NCBI GenBank assembly: GCA_030698375.1
Contig: JAUYLL010000071.1
Coordinates: 1 to 44,160 of the forward strand
DNA length: 44,160 bases
Direction of reading: 5' to 3'
Source: Nocardioides sp.
GTDB taxonomy: Bacteria; Actinomycetota; Actinomycetes; Propionibacteriales; Nocardioidaceae
Shown: positions 32,566 to 40,138 of the stretch, piece after piece
Numbering within the stretch: the first letter of the stretch is position 1
Layout: every line of letters starts with the position of its first letter
Position numbers and translations under genes: made by a program
The notes under the pieces: generated by a model
What the model was told of the DNA's origin: nothing
Database searches by the model: none
The model's input: only the letters and a program-made list of their open reading frames with translations

Positions 32566-32596
32566 CATTACGCACTTCCATGGAATGAGGTATTGT
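32566..32596 (+). promoter_or_regulatory. Promoter and imperfect dyad of the sulfur operon
   Basis: The perfect 10-bp palindrome TTCCATGGAA (32,576-32,585) is flanked by a looser pair CATTAC (32,566-32,571) and GTATTG (32,590-32,595). TATTGT (32,591-32,596) is a good -10, 36 nt before the ATG. An ArsR-type repressor bound across the dyad would cover this promoter, and one is encoded by the third gene of the operon. The local A/T content is higher than nearby. Confidence 0.45.
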
Positions 32597-32631
32597 CGCC
32601 TCGACTGGTCTTCCGCTTCTGGAGGTGGCTC

Positions 32632-33993
32632 ATGGGTGACGTCAAGGTGGTCCCCCTGGTGGACGAGGGGTTGGGCAACTCGGCGTATCTGCTGGATCTG
32701 GATGACGGGCGGGCGCTGGTGGTCGACGTCAGTCGTGACCTGCGCCCGGTCCGCGAGCTTGCTGAGCGCCGGGGGCTGAGGATCGCGTATGCGGCCGACA
32801 CGCATCTGCATGCCGACTTCCTGACCGGCGCAGGGCAGCTGGCTGCCTCAGACGGAGCGCAGCTGCTGGCATCAGCGGAGGGGCACCGGGAGTACCGGCA
32901 CACGGCACTGGCCGACGGCGACGAGGTGGATTTGGGGGGTCTTCGACTTCGGGCTTTGGCCACGCCCGGCCACACCCATGAGCACATCGCTTTCGAGCTG
33001 CTCGACGGCTCCTCCACGCTGGGTGTGTTCACCGGGGGCTCGTTAATCGTCGGCTCGGCCGCCCGTACTGACCTGGTCTCCCCTGAGCGGACGGAGGAGC
33101 TGGCCCGGGCTCAGTACCGATCCCTTCAACGCCTGGCAAAGCTCGACGACGATGTCGCGGTGTGGCCCACCCATGGGGCTGGGTCCTTCTGTTCCGCACC
33201 GCCTGGCGCCGAGCGGACCTCGACGATCGGCACCGAACGCGCCACGAACACGCTGCTTCGCGCCGAGAGCGAGGACGCGTTCGTCCGTCAGCTGCTGGGC
33301 TCGCTGGGCACCTTCCCGCCGTACTTCCTCCGCCTCGGTGAGGTGAACCGCCGCGGACCCGCCCTCGTTGCTGAGGACGACGCTCTCCCCGGGCTCACCG
33401 CAACCGAGGTCGCGCGGCTGATGGCGTCGGGCGCGGCGGTGGTCGATGTCCGGCCCGTGGGCGACTTCGGAGTCGGTCATGTGCCCGGGTCGGTGTCGAT
33501 TCCGTTGCGTCCGGTGTTCGCCACGTGGCTGGGATGGCTCGTTGATGCGGACGCCCCGATTGTCGTCGTCCGCAACGCCGACCAGGACCCGGCCGAGATC
33601 CTGTGGCAGGCCCGCAAGGTCGGCTACGACCAGATCGCCGGGGAACTCCACGGCGGCGTCGACTCCTGGCATGCATCCGGTGAAGCGACAACGTCGATCC
33701 CGGTGGTGACACCTAGTGAGGTGGGCAGCACGCCGGTTCTCGACATTCGGCAGGACAACGAGTTCGACGCCGGACACGTCCCCGGGGCGCGGCACGTCGA
33801 GCTGGGTGCGCTGCCGGCGAAGGCGCCTGCGCTCCCTGCGGGACCGACGGTGATCATGTGCGGCCACTCCGAGCGCGCCATGGGAGCAGCGAGCCTGCTC
33901 GCGCGGGCGGGACGCCGCGATATCTCGGTTCTGGACGGCGGGCCGCAGGACTGGGCTGACGCCACCGGCGAATCCCTGGAGGTGGGCGCATGA
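32632..33993 (+). CDS. MBL-fold persulfide dioxygenase-like protein with two rhodanese domains
   Basis: A 453-residue protein with the layout of CstB. The metallo-beta-lactamase domain (about 1-245) has THLHADFLTG (His58, His60, Asp62), PGHTHEH (about 114), an Asp in ARTDL (about 146) and His181 in PTHGAG, an ETHE1-like mononuclear iron site. The first rhodanese domain (about 265-355) has lost its Cys (VVVRNADQD); the second (about 365-453) keeps it at Cys410 in MCGHSERA. Such proteins oxidise low-molecular-weight persulfides to sulfite and thiosulfate and so detoxify sulfide. GGAGGTGG precedes the ATG. It heads a five-gene operon and overlaps the MFS gene by 4 nt. Confidence 0.88.
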   Translation: MGDVKVVPLVDEGLGNSAYLLDLDDGRALVVDVSRDLRPVRELAERRGLRIAYAADTHLHADFLTGAGQLAASDGAQLLASAEGHREYRHTALADGDEVDLGGLRLRALATPGHTHEHIAFELLDGSSTLGVFTGGSLIVGSAARTDLVSPERTEELARAQYRSLQRLAKLDDDVAVWPTHGAGSFCSAPPGAERTSTIGTERATNTLLRAESEDAFVRQLLGSLGTFPPYFLRLGEVNRRGPALVAEDDALPGLTATEVARLMASGAAVVDVRPVGDFGVGHVPGSVSIPLRPVFATWLGWLVDADAPIVVVRNADQDPAEILWQARKVGYDQIAGELHGGVDSWHASGEATTSIPVVTPSEVGSTPVLDIRQDNEFDAGHVPGARHVELGALPAKAPALPAGPTVIMCGHSERAMGAASLLARAGRRDISVLDGGPQDWADATGESLEVGA

Positions 33994-35303
33994 GCCGCAC
34001 CGGGGCCAAGGGAACCGGCCAGCGTCCGGTCAGCCTGGGGCTGCGCGCCAACGCGGCCCAGTTCACGATCCTGGTGGCGATCAACGCCCTTGTCGGCGGC
34101 ATGGTCGGCCAGCAGCAAACCGTTCTGCCGCTGCTCGCCGAGGACGAGTTCGGGCTCACCGGCTACACCTTCATGTTCACCTACGTGGTCGCATTCGGCA
34201 TCACCAAGGCGGCCGCCAACTACTTCGCCGGGACCTGGTCGGACAAGTACGGCCGCAAGCCGGTGCTGATCGCGGGATGGCTGTTCGCGATTCCCGTGCC
34301 GCTGATGCTGATCTGGGCCCCGAACTGGGGCTGGGTGGTGGCAGCCAACGTGCTGCTGGGCATCAACCAGGGCCTGACTTGGTCGACCACGGTGATCATG
34401 AAGATCGACCTGGTCGGGCCGAAGCAGCGCGGCCTGGCGATGGGGCTGAACGAGGCAGCCGGATACGGCGCGGTCGCGGTCACGTCGATGGCGGCGGGCT
34501 ACCTCGCCGCCGAGTACGGCCTCCGGCCGGCGCCATTCCTGCTCGGGCTGTCCTACACCGCCCTCGCGCTCGGGCTGTCCACCCTGGCGGTCAAGGAGAC
34601 ACGGGACCACGCCAAGGTCGAGGCGGCCGCTCACGTAGCACGTGCCGACGGCAAGCACGACCACCTGCACGGCCAGCTCAGCAACCGGAACGTGTTCACC
34701 CAGACCAGCTTCCGCGAGCCGGCACTGTCCTCGGCGAGCCAGGCCGGCCTCGTCAACAACCTGAACTTCGGCCTGTCCTGGGGGCTGTTCCCGCTCCTCT
34801 TCGCGAGCTCGGGTCTCGCGGTGGGCCGGATCGGTCTGCTGTTCGCGCTGTACCCGGCGGTCTGGGGCATCGGCCAGCTGTTCACCGGTGCGCTGTCCGA
34901 CCGGTGGGGCCGCAAGCACCTGATCACGACCGGAATGTTCACCCAGGCCGCCGCGCTCGCGGTCATCGCGTCGGTGGACACGTTCGCGTGGTGGGCGGTC
35001 GGCACCATGCTGCTCGGCGCCGGCACCGCGATGGTCTACCCCACCCTGCTCGCCGCGGTCGGCGACGTGGCCCATCCGGCCTGGCGCGGGCGGGCCGTCG
35101 GCATCTACCGGGTCTGGCGCGACCTGGGCTACGCGGTGGGCGCTCTCATGGGTGGCGTCGTCGCCGACCTGTGGAGCCTGCGCACCGCAGTATGGGTGGC
35201 GGCCGCGGTCAGCGTTGCCTCGGCTCTCGTCGTCGCCTTCCGGATGTACGAGACGCATCACCGTCCTACCGACACCGTCCTCGAGGGAGCAGGCCATGGG
35301 TGA
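33990..35303 (+). CDS. MFS transporter in the sulfur operon
   Basis: A 437-residue major facilitator with 12 predicted helices. The loop 2-3 motif is GTWSDKYGRKPV and the equivalent loop in the second half is GALSDRWGRKHL. A central cytoplasmic loop holds a His-rich stretch KHDHLHGQL. Its substrate is not evident; the company of MBL-rhodanese, ArsR-rhodanese and DsrE suggests a sulfur compound such as sulfite, thiosulfate or a sulfonate. The ATG overlaps the upstream stop, and the ArsR gene starts 8 nt before its own stop, so all three are translated together. Confidence 0.85.
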   Translation: MSRTGAKGTGQRPVSLGLRANAAQFTILVAINALVGGMVGQQQTVLPLLAEDEFGLTGYTFMFTYVVAFGITKAAANYFAGTWSDKYGRKPVLIAGWLFAIPVPLMLIWAPNWGWVVAANVLLGINQGLTWSTTVIMKIDLVGPKQRGLAMGLNEAAGYGAVAVTSMAAGYLAAEYGLRPAPFLLGLSYTALALGLSTLAVKETRDHAKVEAAAHVARADGKHDHLHGQLSNRNVFTQTSFREPALSSASQAGLVNNLNFGLSWGLFPLLFASSGLAVGRIGLLFALYPAVWGIGQLFTGALSDRWGRKHLITTGMFTQAAALAVIASVDTFAWWAVGTMLLGAGTAMVYPTLLAAVGDVAHPAWRGRAVGIYRVWRDLGYAVGALMGGVVADLWSLRTAVWVAAAVSVASALVVAFRMYETHHRPTDTVLEGAGHG

Positions 35304-35961
35304 CCGGTCCAGCAAGGAGGCGTTATTCGCCGAGTTCGCCGCGGTCGGCAAGGTCCTCGGCAACCCGAAACGGCTCGAGATCCTCGACCTGCTGGCGCAG
35401 GGGCCGCGCAGCGTGGAAGATCTCGCTGCCACGGCGGCGGTGGGGATGAGCACCTGCTCGGCGCACCTGCAGACGCTCCGGGAGGCGGGCCTGGTGGACG
35501 CCCGTCGCGAGGGCAAGCGGATCTTCTACTCCCTGGCCGGTGATGACGTGGCGGGGCTGTGGGAGTACCTCCGGCGCGTTGCGCAGGCGCACCGCCCGCA
35601 CACCGAGGTCGCCCGCCGCGCCTACCTGGGTCCGGAGGACACCGAGGCCGTCGACACCGACGAGCTGCTGCGGCGCCTCGATGCAGGTGAGGCGGTCGTC
35701 CTCGACGTCCGCCCCGCGCCGGAGTACGCCGGTGGTCACCTTCCGGGCGCCATCCATATTCCGCTGGCGGAGCTGGCCGACCGTCTCTCCGAGCTCCCTC
35801 AGGACCGCGAGATCGTCGCCTACTGCCGTGGTCAGTACTGCGTGCTCGCGCACGACGCCGTACGCCTGCTCAACGCCGAAGGACGCCAGGCCCGGCGGGC
35901 CATTGACGGTGTTCTGGAGTGGCGCCTGGCCGGTCTGCCGGTCGAGACCGGCGCCGCCTGA
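35296..35961 (+). CDS. ArsR-family regulator fused to a rhodanese domain
   Basis: A 221-residue fusion. Residues 1-95 form a winged helix; the recognition helix is GMSTCSAHLQTLREAGL with Cys54. Residues about 115-221 form a rhodanese domain with active-site loop YCRGQYCV, Cys177 and Cys182. ArsR-rhodanese fusions are linked with sensing of persulfide or other sulfur stress. The regulator probably represses its own operon at the dyad near 32,580. It lies third in the operon, after the genes it should control. Confidence 0.9.
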   Translation: MGDRSSKEALFAEFAAVGKVLGNPKRLEILDLLAQGPRSVEDLAATAAVGMSTCSAHLQTLREAGLVDARREGKRIFYSLAGDDVAGLWEYLRRVAQAHRPHTEVARRAYLGPEDTEAVDTDELLRRLDAGEAVVLDVRPAPEYAGGHLPGAIHIPLAELADRLSELPQDREIVAYCRGQYCVLAHDAVRLLNAEGRQARRAIDGVLEWRLAGLPVETGAA

Positions 35962-35987
35962 ACCCGACCAGGAAAGGACGAGAACGC

Positions 35988-36410
35988 GTGCCGCCGACAC
36001 AGTTGCCACTGTGGCGCTCGGTCCTGGCAGTCGTCGCCCACCCCGACGACGAGTCGTTCGCGCTCGGGGCGATCCTTGCCGCCTTCGCCGACACCCTCGA
36101 CCTGGCGGTACTCGGCTGGACCGTCCCCGAGACCGTTGCGCAACGGCTGCGTGCCGAGTACGCCGCACCGTTCGACGGGTACGCCGAGCACGAGATCGAC
36201 GTGGTGGTGAGCATCGAGCGTTCCTTGCAGCTCAAAGCCGTCGGATGCCATCCCAGCCAAGCCGTTGCAGGCAGCGTGCTGTGGCGCCGCATCGAGCTGC
36301 TCGAAGACAAGGAGCACCTGCGCTGGCTCCGCAGGGAGCGCGTCGCGAACACTGAACCCTCCGAGACCCACGAGACCAACGAAACCCGGCACAGGAGTCG
36401 AACGAGATGA
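35988..36410 (+). pseudogene. PIG-L deacetylase-like gene, internally deleted
   Basis: A 140-residue frame that keeps both ends of a PIG-L family N-acetylglucosamine-type deacetylase: the zinc-site start LAVVAHPDDESFALGAILAAF and the C-terminal part LAVLGWTVPETVAQRL...QAVAGSVLWRRIELLEDKEHLRWL. Full-length relatives are about 240-260 residues; the middle, with the second zinc-binding segment (HPDH), is missing between AAF and ADTLDL. The frame is intact and overlaps the DsrE start (ATGA). Catalysis is unlikely; a remaining role is possible. Intact homologues include mycothiol-related enzymes (MshB, Mca), which would fit a sulfur operon. Confidence 0.65.
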
Positions 36411-36760
36411 AGAAGATCCTGCTCATCATCAACGGACCTGCCTACGGTGCTGATGAGACCTTCAACGCCGTGCGGCTCGCCGTCGCCCTCAGCAGACGCG
36501 ACGACGCCGAGGTCAAGGTCTTCCTGATGGGGGACGCCGTCACGTGCGCAGTGGACGGCCAGAAGACCCCCGACGGCTACTACGCCCTCGACCGGATGCT
36601 GAAGGGCTTCCTCCGCCACGGCGGGCAGATCGCCTGCTGCGGCACCTGCCTCGACGCTCGCGGCCTGACGGAGGACAACCTCATCGACAACGCGCCCCGT
36701 TCCAGCATGGAAGAACTCGCCTCCTGGACCGTGGAGGCCGATGAGGTCCTGACGTTCTGA
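36407..36760 (+). CDS. DsrE/DsrF-like sulfur-relay protein
   Basis: A 117-residue DsrE-fold protein, beginning KKILLIINGPAYGADETFNAVRLA and with DAVTCAVDGQKTPDGYY. The sulfur-carrying cysteine is in QIACCGTCLDARG (Cys77, Cys78, Cys81). Such proteins accept persulfide sulfur from rhodaneses and pass it on. It is the last gene of the operon, coupled by 4-nt overlap to the PIG-L-like frame. Confidence 0.88.
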   Translation: MKKILLIINGPAYGADETFNAVRLAVALSRRDDAEVKVFLMGDAVTCAVDGQKTPDGYYALDRMLKGFLRHGGQIACCGTCLDARGLTEDNLIDNAPRSSMEELASWTVEADEVLTF

Positions 36761-36824
36761 CGTCGCAGAGCGAGGCCATCGCCCGAACACCTCAGCCACA
36801 CATGCGTCACTATCCAGAGAGCCC

Positions 36825-38117
36825 ATGACGACCTCACCGTCCGCCACCACGGCCCCCCTCACCGCCGAGGACCGGGATCGTCTGTACAGGCGATGCTTGA
36901 CCGTCGTCCTCATCTCCCAAGTCTTCGGTGGGGCGGGCTTGGCGGCCGGCGTCACCGTCGGCGCCCTCCTTGCCCAAGACATGCTCGGTGGCGAGGGCGT
37001 GGCCGGGCTCCCGGCCGCACTGTTCACCCTCGGTTCAGCTCTCGCAGCCTTCACCGTCGGACGCGTCTCCCAGAGCTCCGGACGGCGAAACGGACTCGCC
37101 GGCGGTTTCGTCGTCGGCGCCCTCGGCGCAGCGGGCATCGTGCTCGCCGCTGTACTCGACAACCCGGTCCTGTTCTTCGTTGCGCTCTTCGTTTACGGAT
37201 CGGGCACCGCCACCAACCTGCAGGCCCGCTACGCCGGTACCGACCTCGCCCCGCCGCAGTCCCGTGGCACCGCGGTGTCTGTCGCGATGGTCTCGACCAC
37301 CTTCGGCGCCGTCGCGGGCCCCAACTCCGTGGAACTTCTCGGGGAGGTTGCCAACTCCTTCGGCATCCCCGCCCTTGCCGGACCGTTCCTCCTGGCTGCG
37401 GTCGCCTACGGCCTCGCCGGCCTGGTGCTGTTCGTCTTCCTCCGCCCCGATCCGCTCATCACCGCGCGGCAGATCGCCCACCACCGCCACGTGACCGCCA
37501 CATCCACGGTGGACGACACGCAGGTGGAATCGATCGAGCCCATCGTGGGCTCGCCTCGCGGCGTCGCAGTGGGCGCCACCATCATGGTCCTCACCCAAAT
37601 CGCCATGGTTGCCATCATGACCATGACCCCCGTGCACATGCTTCACCACCATCACAGTCTCGGTGACGTCGGCTTCGTCATCGGGATGCACATCGGCGCC
37701 ATGTTCCTGCCGTCTCTGGTCACCGGCCGACTCGTCGACAGGGTCGGCCGCGTGCCCATGGCCATCGCCTCCGCCGTAACCCTGCTGGCCGCCGGTCTTG
37801 TCGCAGCATTCGCCCCAGGGGAATCGATGACGCTGCTGACGCTCGCGCTCGTCCTGTTGGGTCTCGGCTGGAACTTCGGCCTCATCAGCGGCACCGCTCT
37901 CGTCGTCGACGCAACCACTCTTGAGAACCGAGCCAAGACGCAGGGCGCCGTGGATGTGCTAATCGCGATCGCGGGGGCGGGCGGAGGCGCCATGTCCGGC
38001 GTCGTTGTCGGCATCTCCAGTTACGCCACCCTCTCGCTCGCCGGAGGGTTCCTCGCCTTACTCCTGATCCCGGCAGTGGCCTGGTATCGACGACCCCACC
38101 ACAGCCGACGCAGCTGA
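36825..38117 (+). CDS. MFS transporter with a His-rich loop
   Basis: A 430-residue major facilitator. The helix/loop motif GRLVDRVGRVPMAIA lies in the second half; the first half has the weaker GRVSQSSGRRNGLAG. A central extracytoplasmic or membrane-edge stretch, MTMTPVHMLHHHHSLGDVG, contains five His and several Met, suggesting metal or soft-ligand interaction. The gene is 64 nt after dsrE and may be transcribed with it. Its substrate is unknown. Codon use is a little less GC-rich than in the core block. Confidence 0.85.
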   Translation: MTTSPSATTAPLTAEDRDRLYRRCLTVVLISQVFGGAGLAAGVTVGALLAQDMLGGEGVAGLPAALFTLGSALAAFTVGRVSQSSGRRNGLAGGFVVGALGAAGIVLAAVLDNPVLFFVALFVYGSGTATNLQARYAGTDLAPPQSRGTAVSVAMVSTTFGAVAGPNSVELLGEVANSFGIPALAGPFLLAAVAYGLAGLVLFVFLRPDPLITARQIAHHRHVTATSTVDDTQVESIEPIVGSPRGVAVGATIMVLTQIAMVAIMTMTPVHMLHHHHSLGDVGFVIGMHIGAMFLPSLVTGRLVDRVGRVPMAIASAVTLLAAGLVAAFAPGESMTLLTLALVLLGLGWNFGLISGTALVVDATTLENRAKTQGAVDVLIAIAGAGGGAMSGVVVGISSYATLSLAGGFLALLLIPAVAWYRRPHHSRRS

Positions 38118-38204
38118 CCCTCACCGCCCGCGGTGGGACGACCGGAAACAACAGCGCAACCCAGCCCCGACCGCGTGCGCCTGCGTGACCCGGTACACCC
38201 GGCG

Positions 38205-38374
38205 AGTGCGCCCGGCGATCACCTCAATGGTGGAGGTCGGCACTGCCTCGTCTTCCATGCGGTGCAGGGTCGGGGTACAAGGCGCCGGGAGATGTGCAGC
38301 CGCACCGCGTCACGCAGGAGTTCCAACACGGTCTCGCCCTCCCGTTGTGAAGCGTTCTGGATTCGATTCGTCAT
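38205..38374 (-). pseudogene. HicB-like antitoxin remnant
   Basis: On the minus strand, ATG at 38,374 opens MTNRIQNASQREGETVLELL...DAVRLHI, which resembles the HicB core (GET-x-EAL-x-LREAVELHL). A second frame then gives MEDEAVPTSTIEVIAG (from 38,258), resembling a HicB C-terminus. The two parts are in different frames, so a frameshift breaks the gene. No HicA toxin is visible. The 322-nt gap around it (38,118-38,439) otherwise holds only small dyads, e.g. ATTCG-TCAT-CGAAT at 38,366-38,379 and hairpin CATCG-GAAA-CGATG. Confidence 0.35.
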
Positions 38375-38439
38375 CGAATTGTCATCGGAAACGATGGGCA
38401 GCTGTCCCGAGACGTTCCGATACAGCTAGGAGCTGTCCG

Positions 38440-38823
38440 ATGGGGAATCTCCTCAAGAACCCGAGGTTTTCCACGGAAACCCAAGAGTCGCAGTTCTACA
38501 CCGTCGCGTTCGCCATGACACTGGCCGCCACATTGGACCTGAGCAGGATCGCAGCGCTGGGGGCGATCTACTACCTGTTCATGGACATCGCCATCCATTG
38601 GGGCCTGCTCACCAAGCTCCGCGGCCGCATCGACATCAAACCCGCCATCGTGGTGGCCGCCATCGTCCTCGACGTGGTCGTGCTCGCCGCATTCGTCTGG
38701 GTCACGGCATCCACCGATGCGCTGAGTCTCTACGTCGCCGGAGCAGGCATCGCCCTCATCGTCTCCGGTGAGAGTCTCTTCATGCGCTCCCACACCCGTG
38801 CCGACGGCACGATGGACATGTAG
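38440..38823 (+). CDS. Truncated membrane permease (APC-like C-terminal part)
   Basis: A 127-residue protein with about three transmembrane helices: YTVAFAMTLAATL (following an ETQES segment), IVVAAIVLDVVVLAAFVWV and LYVAGAGIALIVSG. DLSRIAALGAIYYLFMDIAIHWG resembles a late segment of amino acid/polyamine (APC) permeases, so this may be the surviving C-terminal quarter of one. AGGAGC precedes the ATG by 6 nt, so it could still be translated. The sequence is visibly less GC-rich than the core. Confidence 0.5.
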   Translation: MGNLLKNPRFSTETQESQFYTVAFAMTLAATLDLSRIAALGAIYYLFMDIAIHWGLLTKLRGRIDIKPAIVVAAIVLDVVVLAAFVWVTASTDALSLYVAGAGIALIVSGESLFMRSHTRADGTMDM

Positions 38824-39121
38824 ACCAGCTGCAGGCATGCCCGAACCGGCCGACTGCCGGCAGGCGCTCAGCACTCACCATGACCCGACCGGACTAATCG
38901 ACGGGTCCGGAGGGCCGCGAGCCCCCAGCCCGCGCGCCGCCTCTGGCGATTCGCGACGCTGTTTGTCCGCACTTGTGAGCAGCGGCCCGTGGCACGAGGC
39001 ATGTCGAGACGTCGCACACGAGTCTGGATGCGCCCGGACACCGGGACACGAACGGAGCCCGGCGTGGACGTCGTTTCGGCGGTGCCTTGGCCACGACCTC
39101 TGGGTCGTTGAGTAAGTGCAT
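38824..39121. other. Non-coding stretch between convergent gene groups
   Basis: About 300 nt between the permease fragment (plus) and the ABC-YHS gene (minus). I see no convincing gene, RNA or strong terminator hairpin. Open frames on either strand show no recognisable motifs. It may contain decayed mobile-element sequence. Confidence 0.5.
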
Positions 39122-40138
39122 CTACTGGTCGCACAACGGTTCCGGGGGCGAATCTGGGGCTGCTGCACGATCTGGTGAACCTGTCACCTGATCGAGCAGC
39201 GGACCCGTGGTGGTGGTGAACCGCTCGGGATCGCTGAGGAATTCCTGGCGGCAGGCGTTGGAGCAGAACCACCACTCATGGCCGTTCCACGTTGCTGTCG
39301 GTCCAGCGGCTTCGACCTGCATACGGCAGACCGGGTCGATGGCCATGGCGGCGACTTGGCTGAACTGCCCGTCCTCCAGCCAGAGCACGCGGTCGGCAAT
39401 CTCGCGGAGCCGGTCGTCGTGGCTCACGATGACGACCGAGCGGTTGTCCTGGTCGGCGAGTCGGCGTAGCAGCCGGGCGAGGTCTCGTCCGCGGGAGGCG
39501 TCGAGGTTGGCGGTGGGTTCGTCGGCGAGCAGGACGGGTGGGTCGTTGGCGAGCGCTCGGGCTACGGCGACCCGTTGCTGTTCGCCACCGGACATCTGCG
39601 AAGGTCGCGCGGCGGCCCTGTGCACGAGACCGACCCGGTCCAGCAGCTCGGTGGCACGCTGTTCGGCGGCTGCCCCGGTGGTGCCGGCGAGGTTGGCTGC
39701 GATGGCGATGTTCTCGGTGGCGGTGAGGGCGTCGAGGAGGGCGTAATCCTGGAAGATGAACCCGAAGGTGTGAGCCCGCAGGGCCGGGAGCTGCTTCTCG
39801 GGCGCGGCGGCGATGTCCACGTCGATGCCGTCGCGGCCGGGGACGGTGATGGAGCCCGAAGTCGGGCGCAGCAGGGCGCCGAGCATCAGGAGCAGCGTCG
39901 TCTTGCCCGATCCGGAAGGCCCCATCATGAGCAACACCTCGCCGGAGGCGACGTCAAGGTCGACGGCGCGGACGGCGTCGACGGCGGTGTCGCCGGAACC
40001 GTAGGTCTTCGTGACCCCTCGGATGGTCAGCACCCGCATCCCGCGTAGTGCACTCGGATGCGTGTTGTTGTCGGGGGATGGAGCTGCGGGGCCGGGGAGT
40101 GAGCCGGTAATGGGGGTGGTGTTGGCGTTGATGTTCAT
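39122..40138 (-). CDS. ABC transporter ATPase fused to a C-terminal YHS domain
   Basis: A 338-residue protein. The ATPase is of the MacB/LolD type: Walker A GPSGSGKT (73-80), Q-loop Gln130, signature MSGGEQQR (182-189), Walker B PVLLADEP and the H-loop His240. It is followed at about 266-310 by a YHS domain: AIDPVCRMQV, WFCSNACRQEFLSDPERF, with Cys271, Cys292 and Cys296. YHS domains bind soft metals (copper, silver, mercury) in ATPases and reductases. The fusion is unusual and suggests metal-dependent control or delivery of a metal to the transporter. The ATG overlaps the stop of the FtsX-like permease (ATGA). Confidence 0.88.
   Translation of the reverse strand: MNINANTTPITGSLPGPAAPSPDNNTHPSALRGMRVLTIRGVTKTYGSGDTAVDAVRAVDLDVASGEVLLMMGPSGSGKTTLLLMLGALLRPTSGSITVPGRDGIDVDIAAAPEKQLPALRAHTFGFIFQDYALLDALTATENIAIAANLAGTTGAAAEQRATELLDRVGLVHRAAARPSQMSGGEQQRVAVARALANDPPVLLADEPTANLDASRGRDLARLLRRLADQDNRSVVIVSHDDRLREIADRVLWLEDGQFSQVAAMAIDPVCRMQVEAAGPTATWNGHEWWFCSNACRQEFLSDPERFTTTTGPLLDQVTGSPDRAAAPDSPPEPLCDQ

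Noticed and set aside
38875-39168. Transposase end in a minus-strand frame (LLTSADKQRRES)
   Set aside because: The resemblance is a few residues only and the rest of the frame shows nothing; no inverted repeats found.
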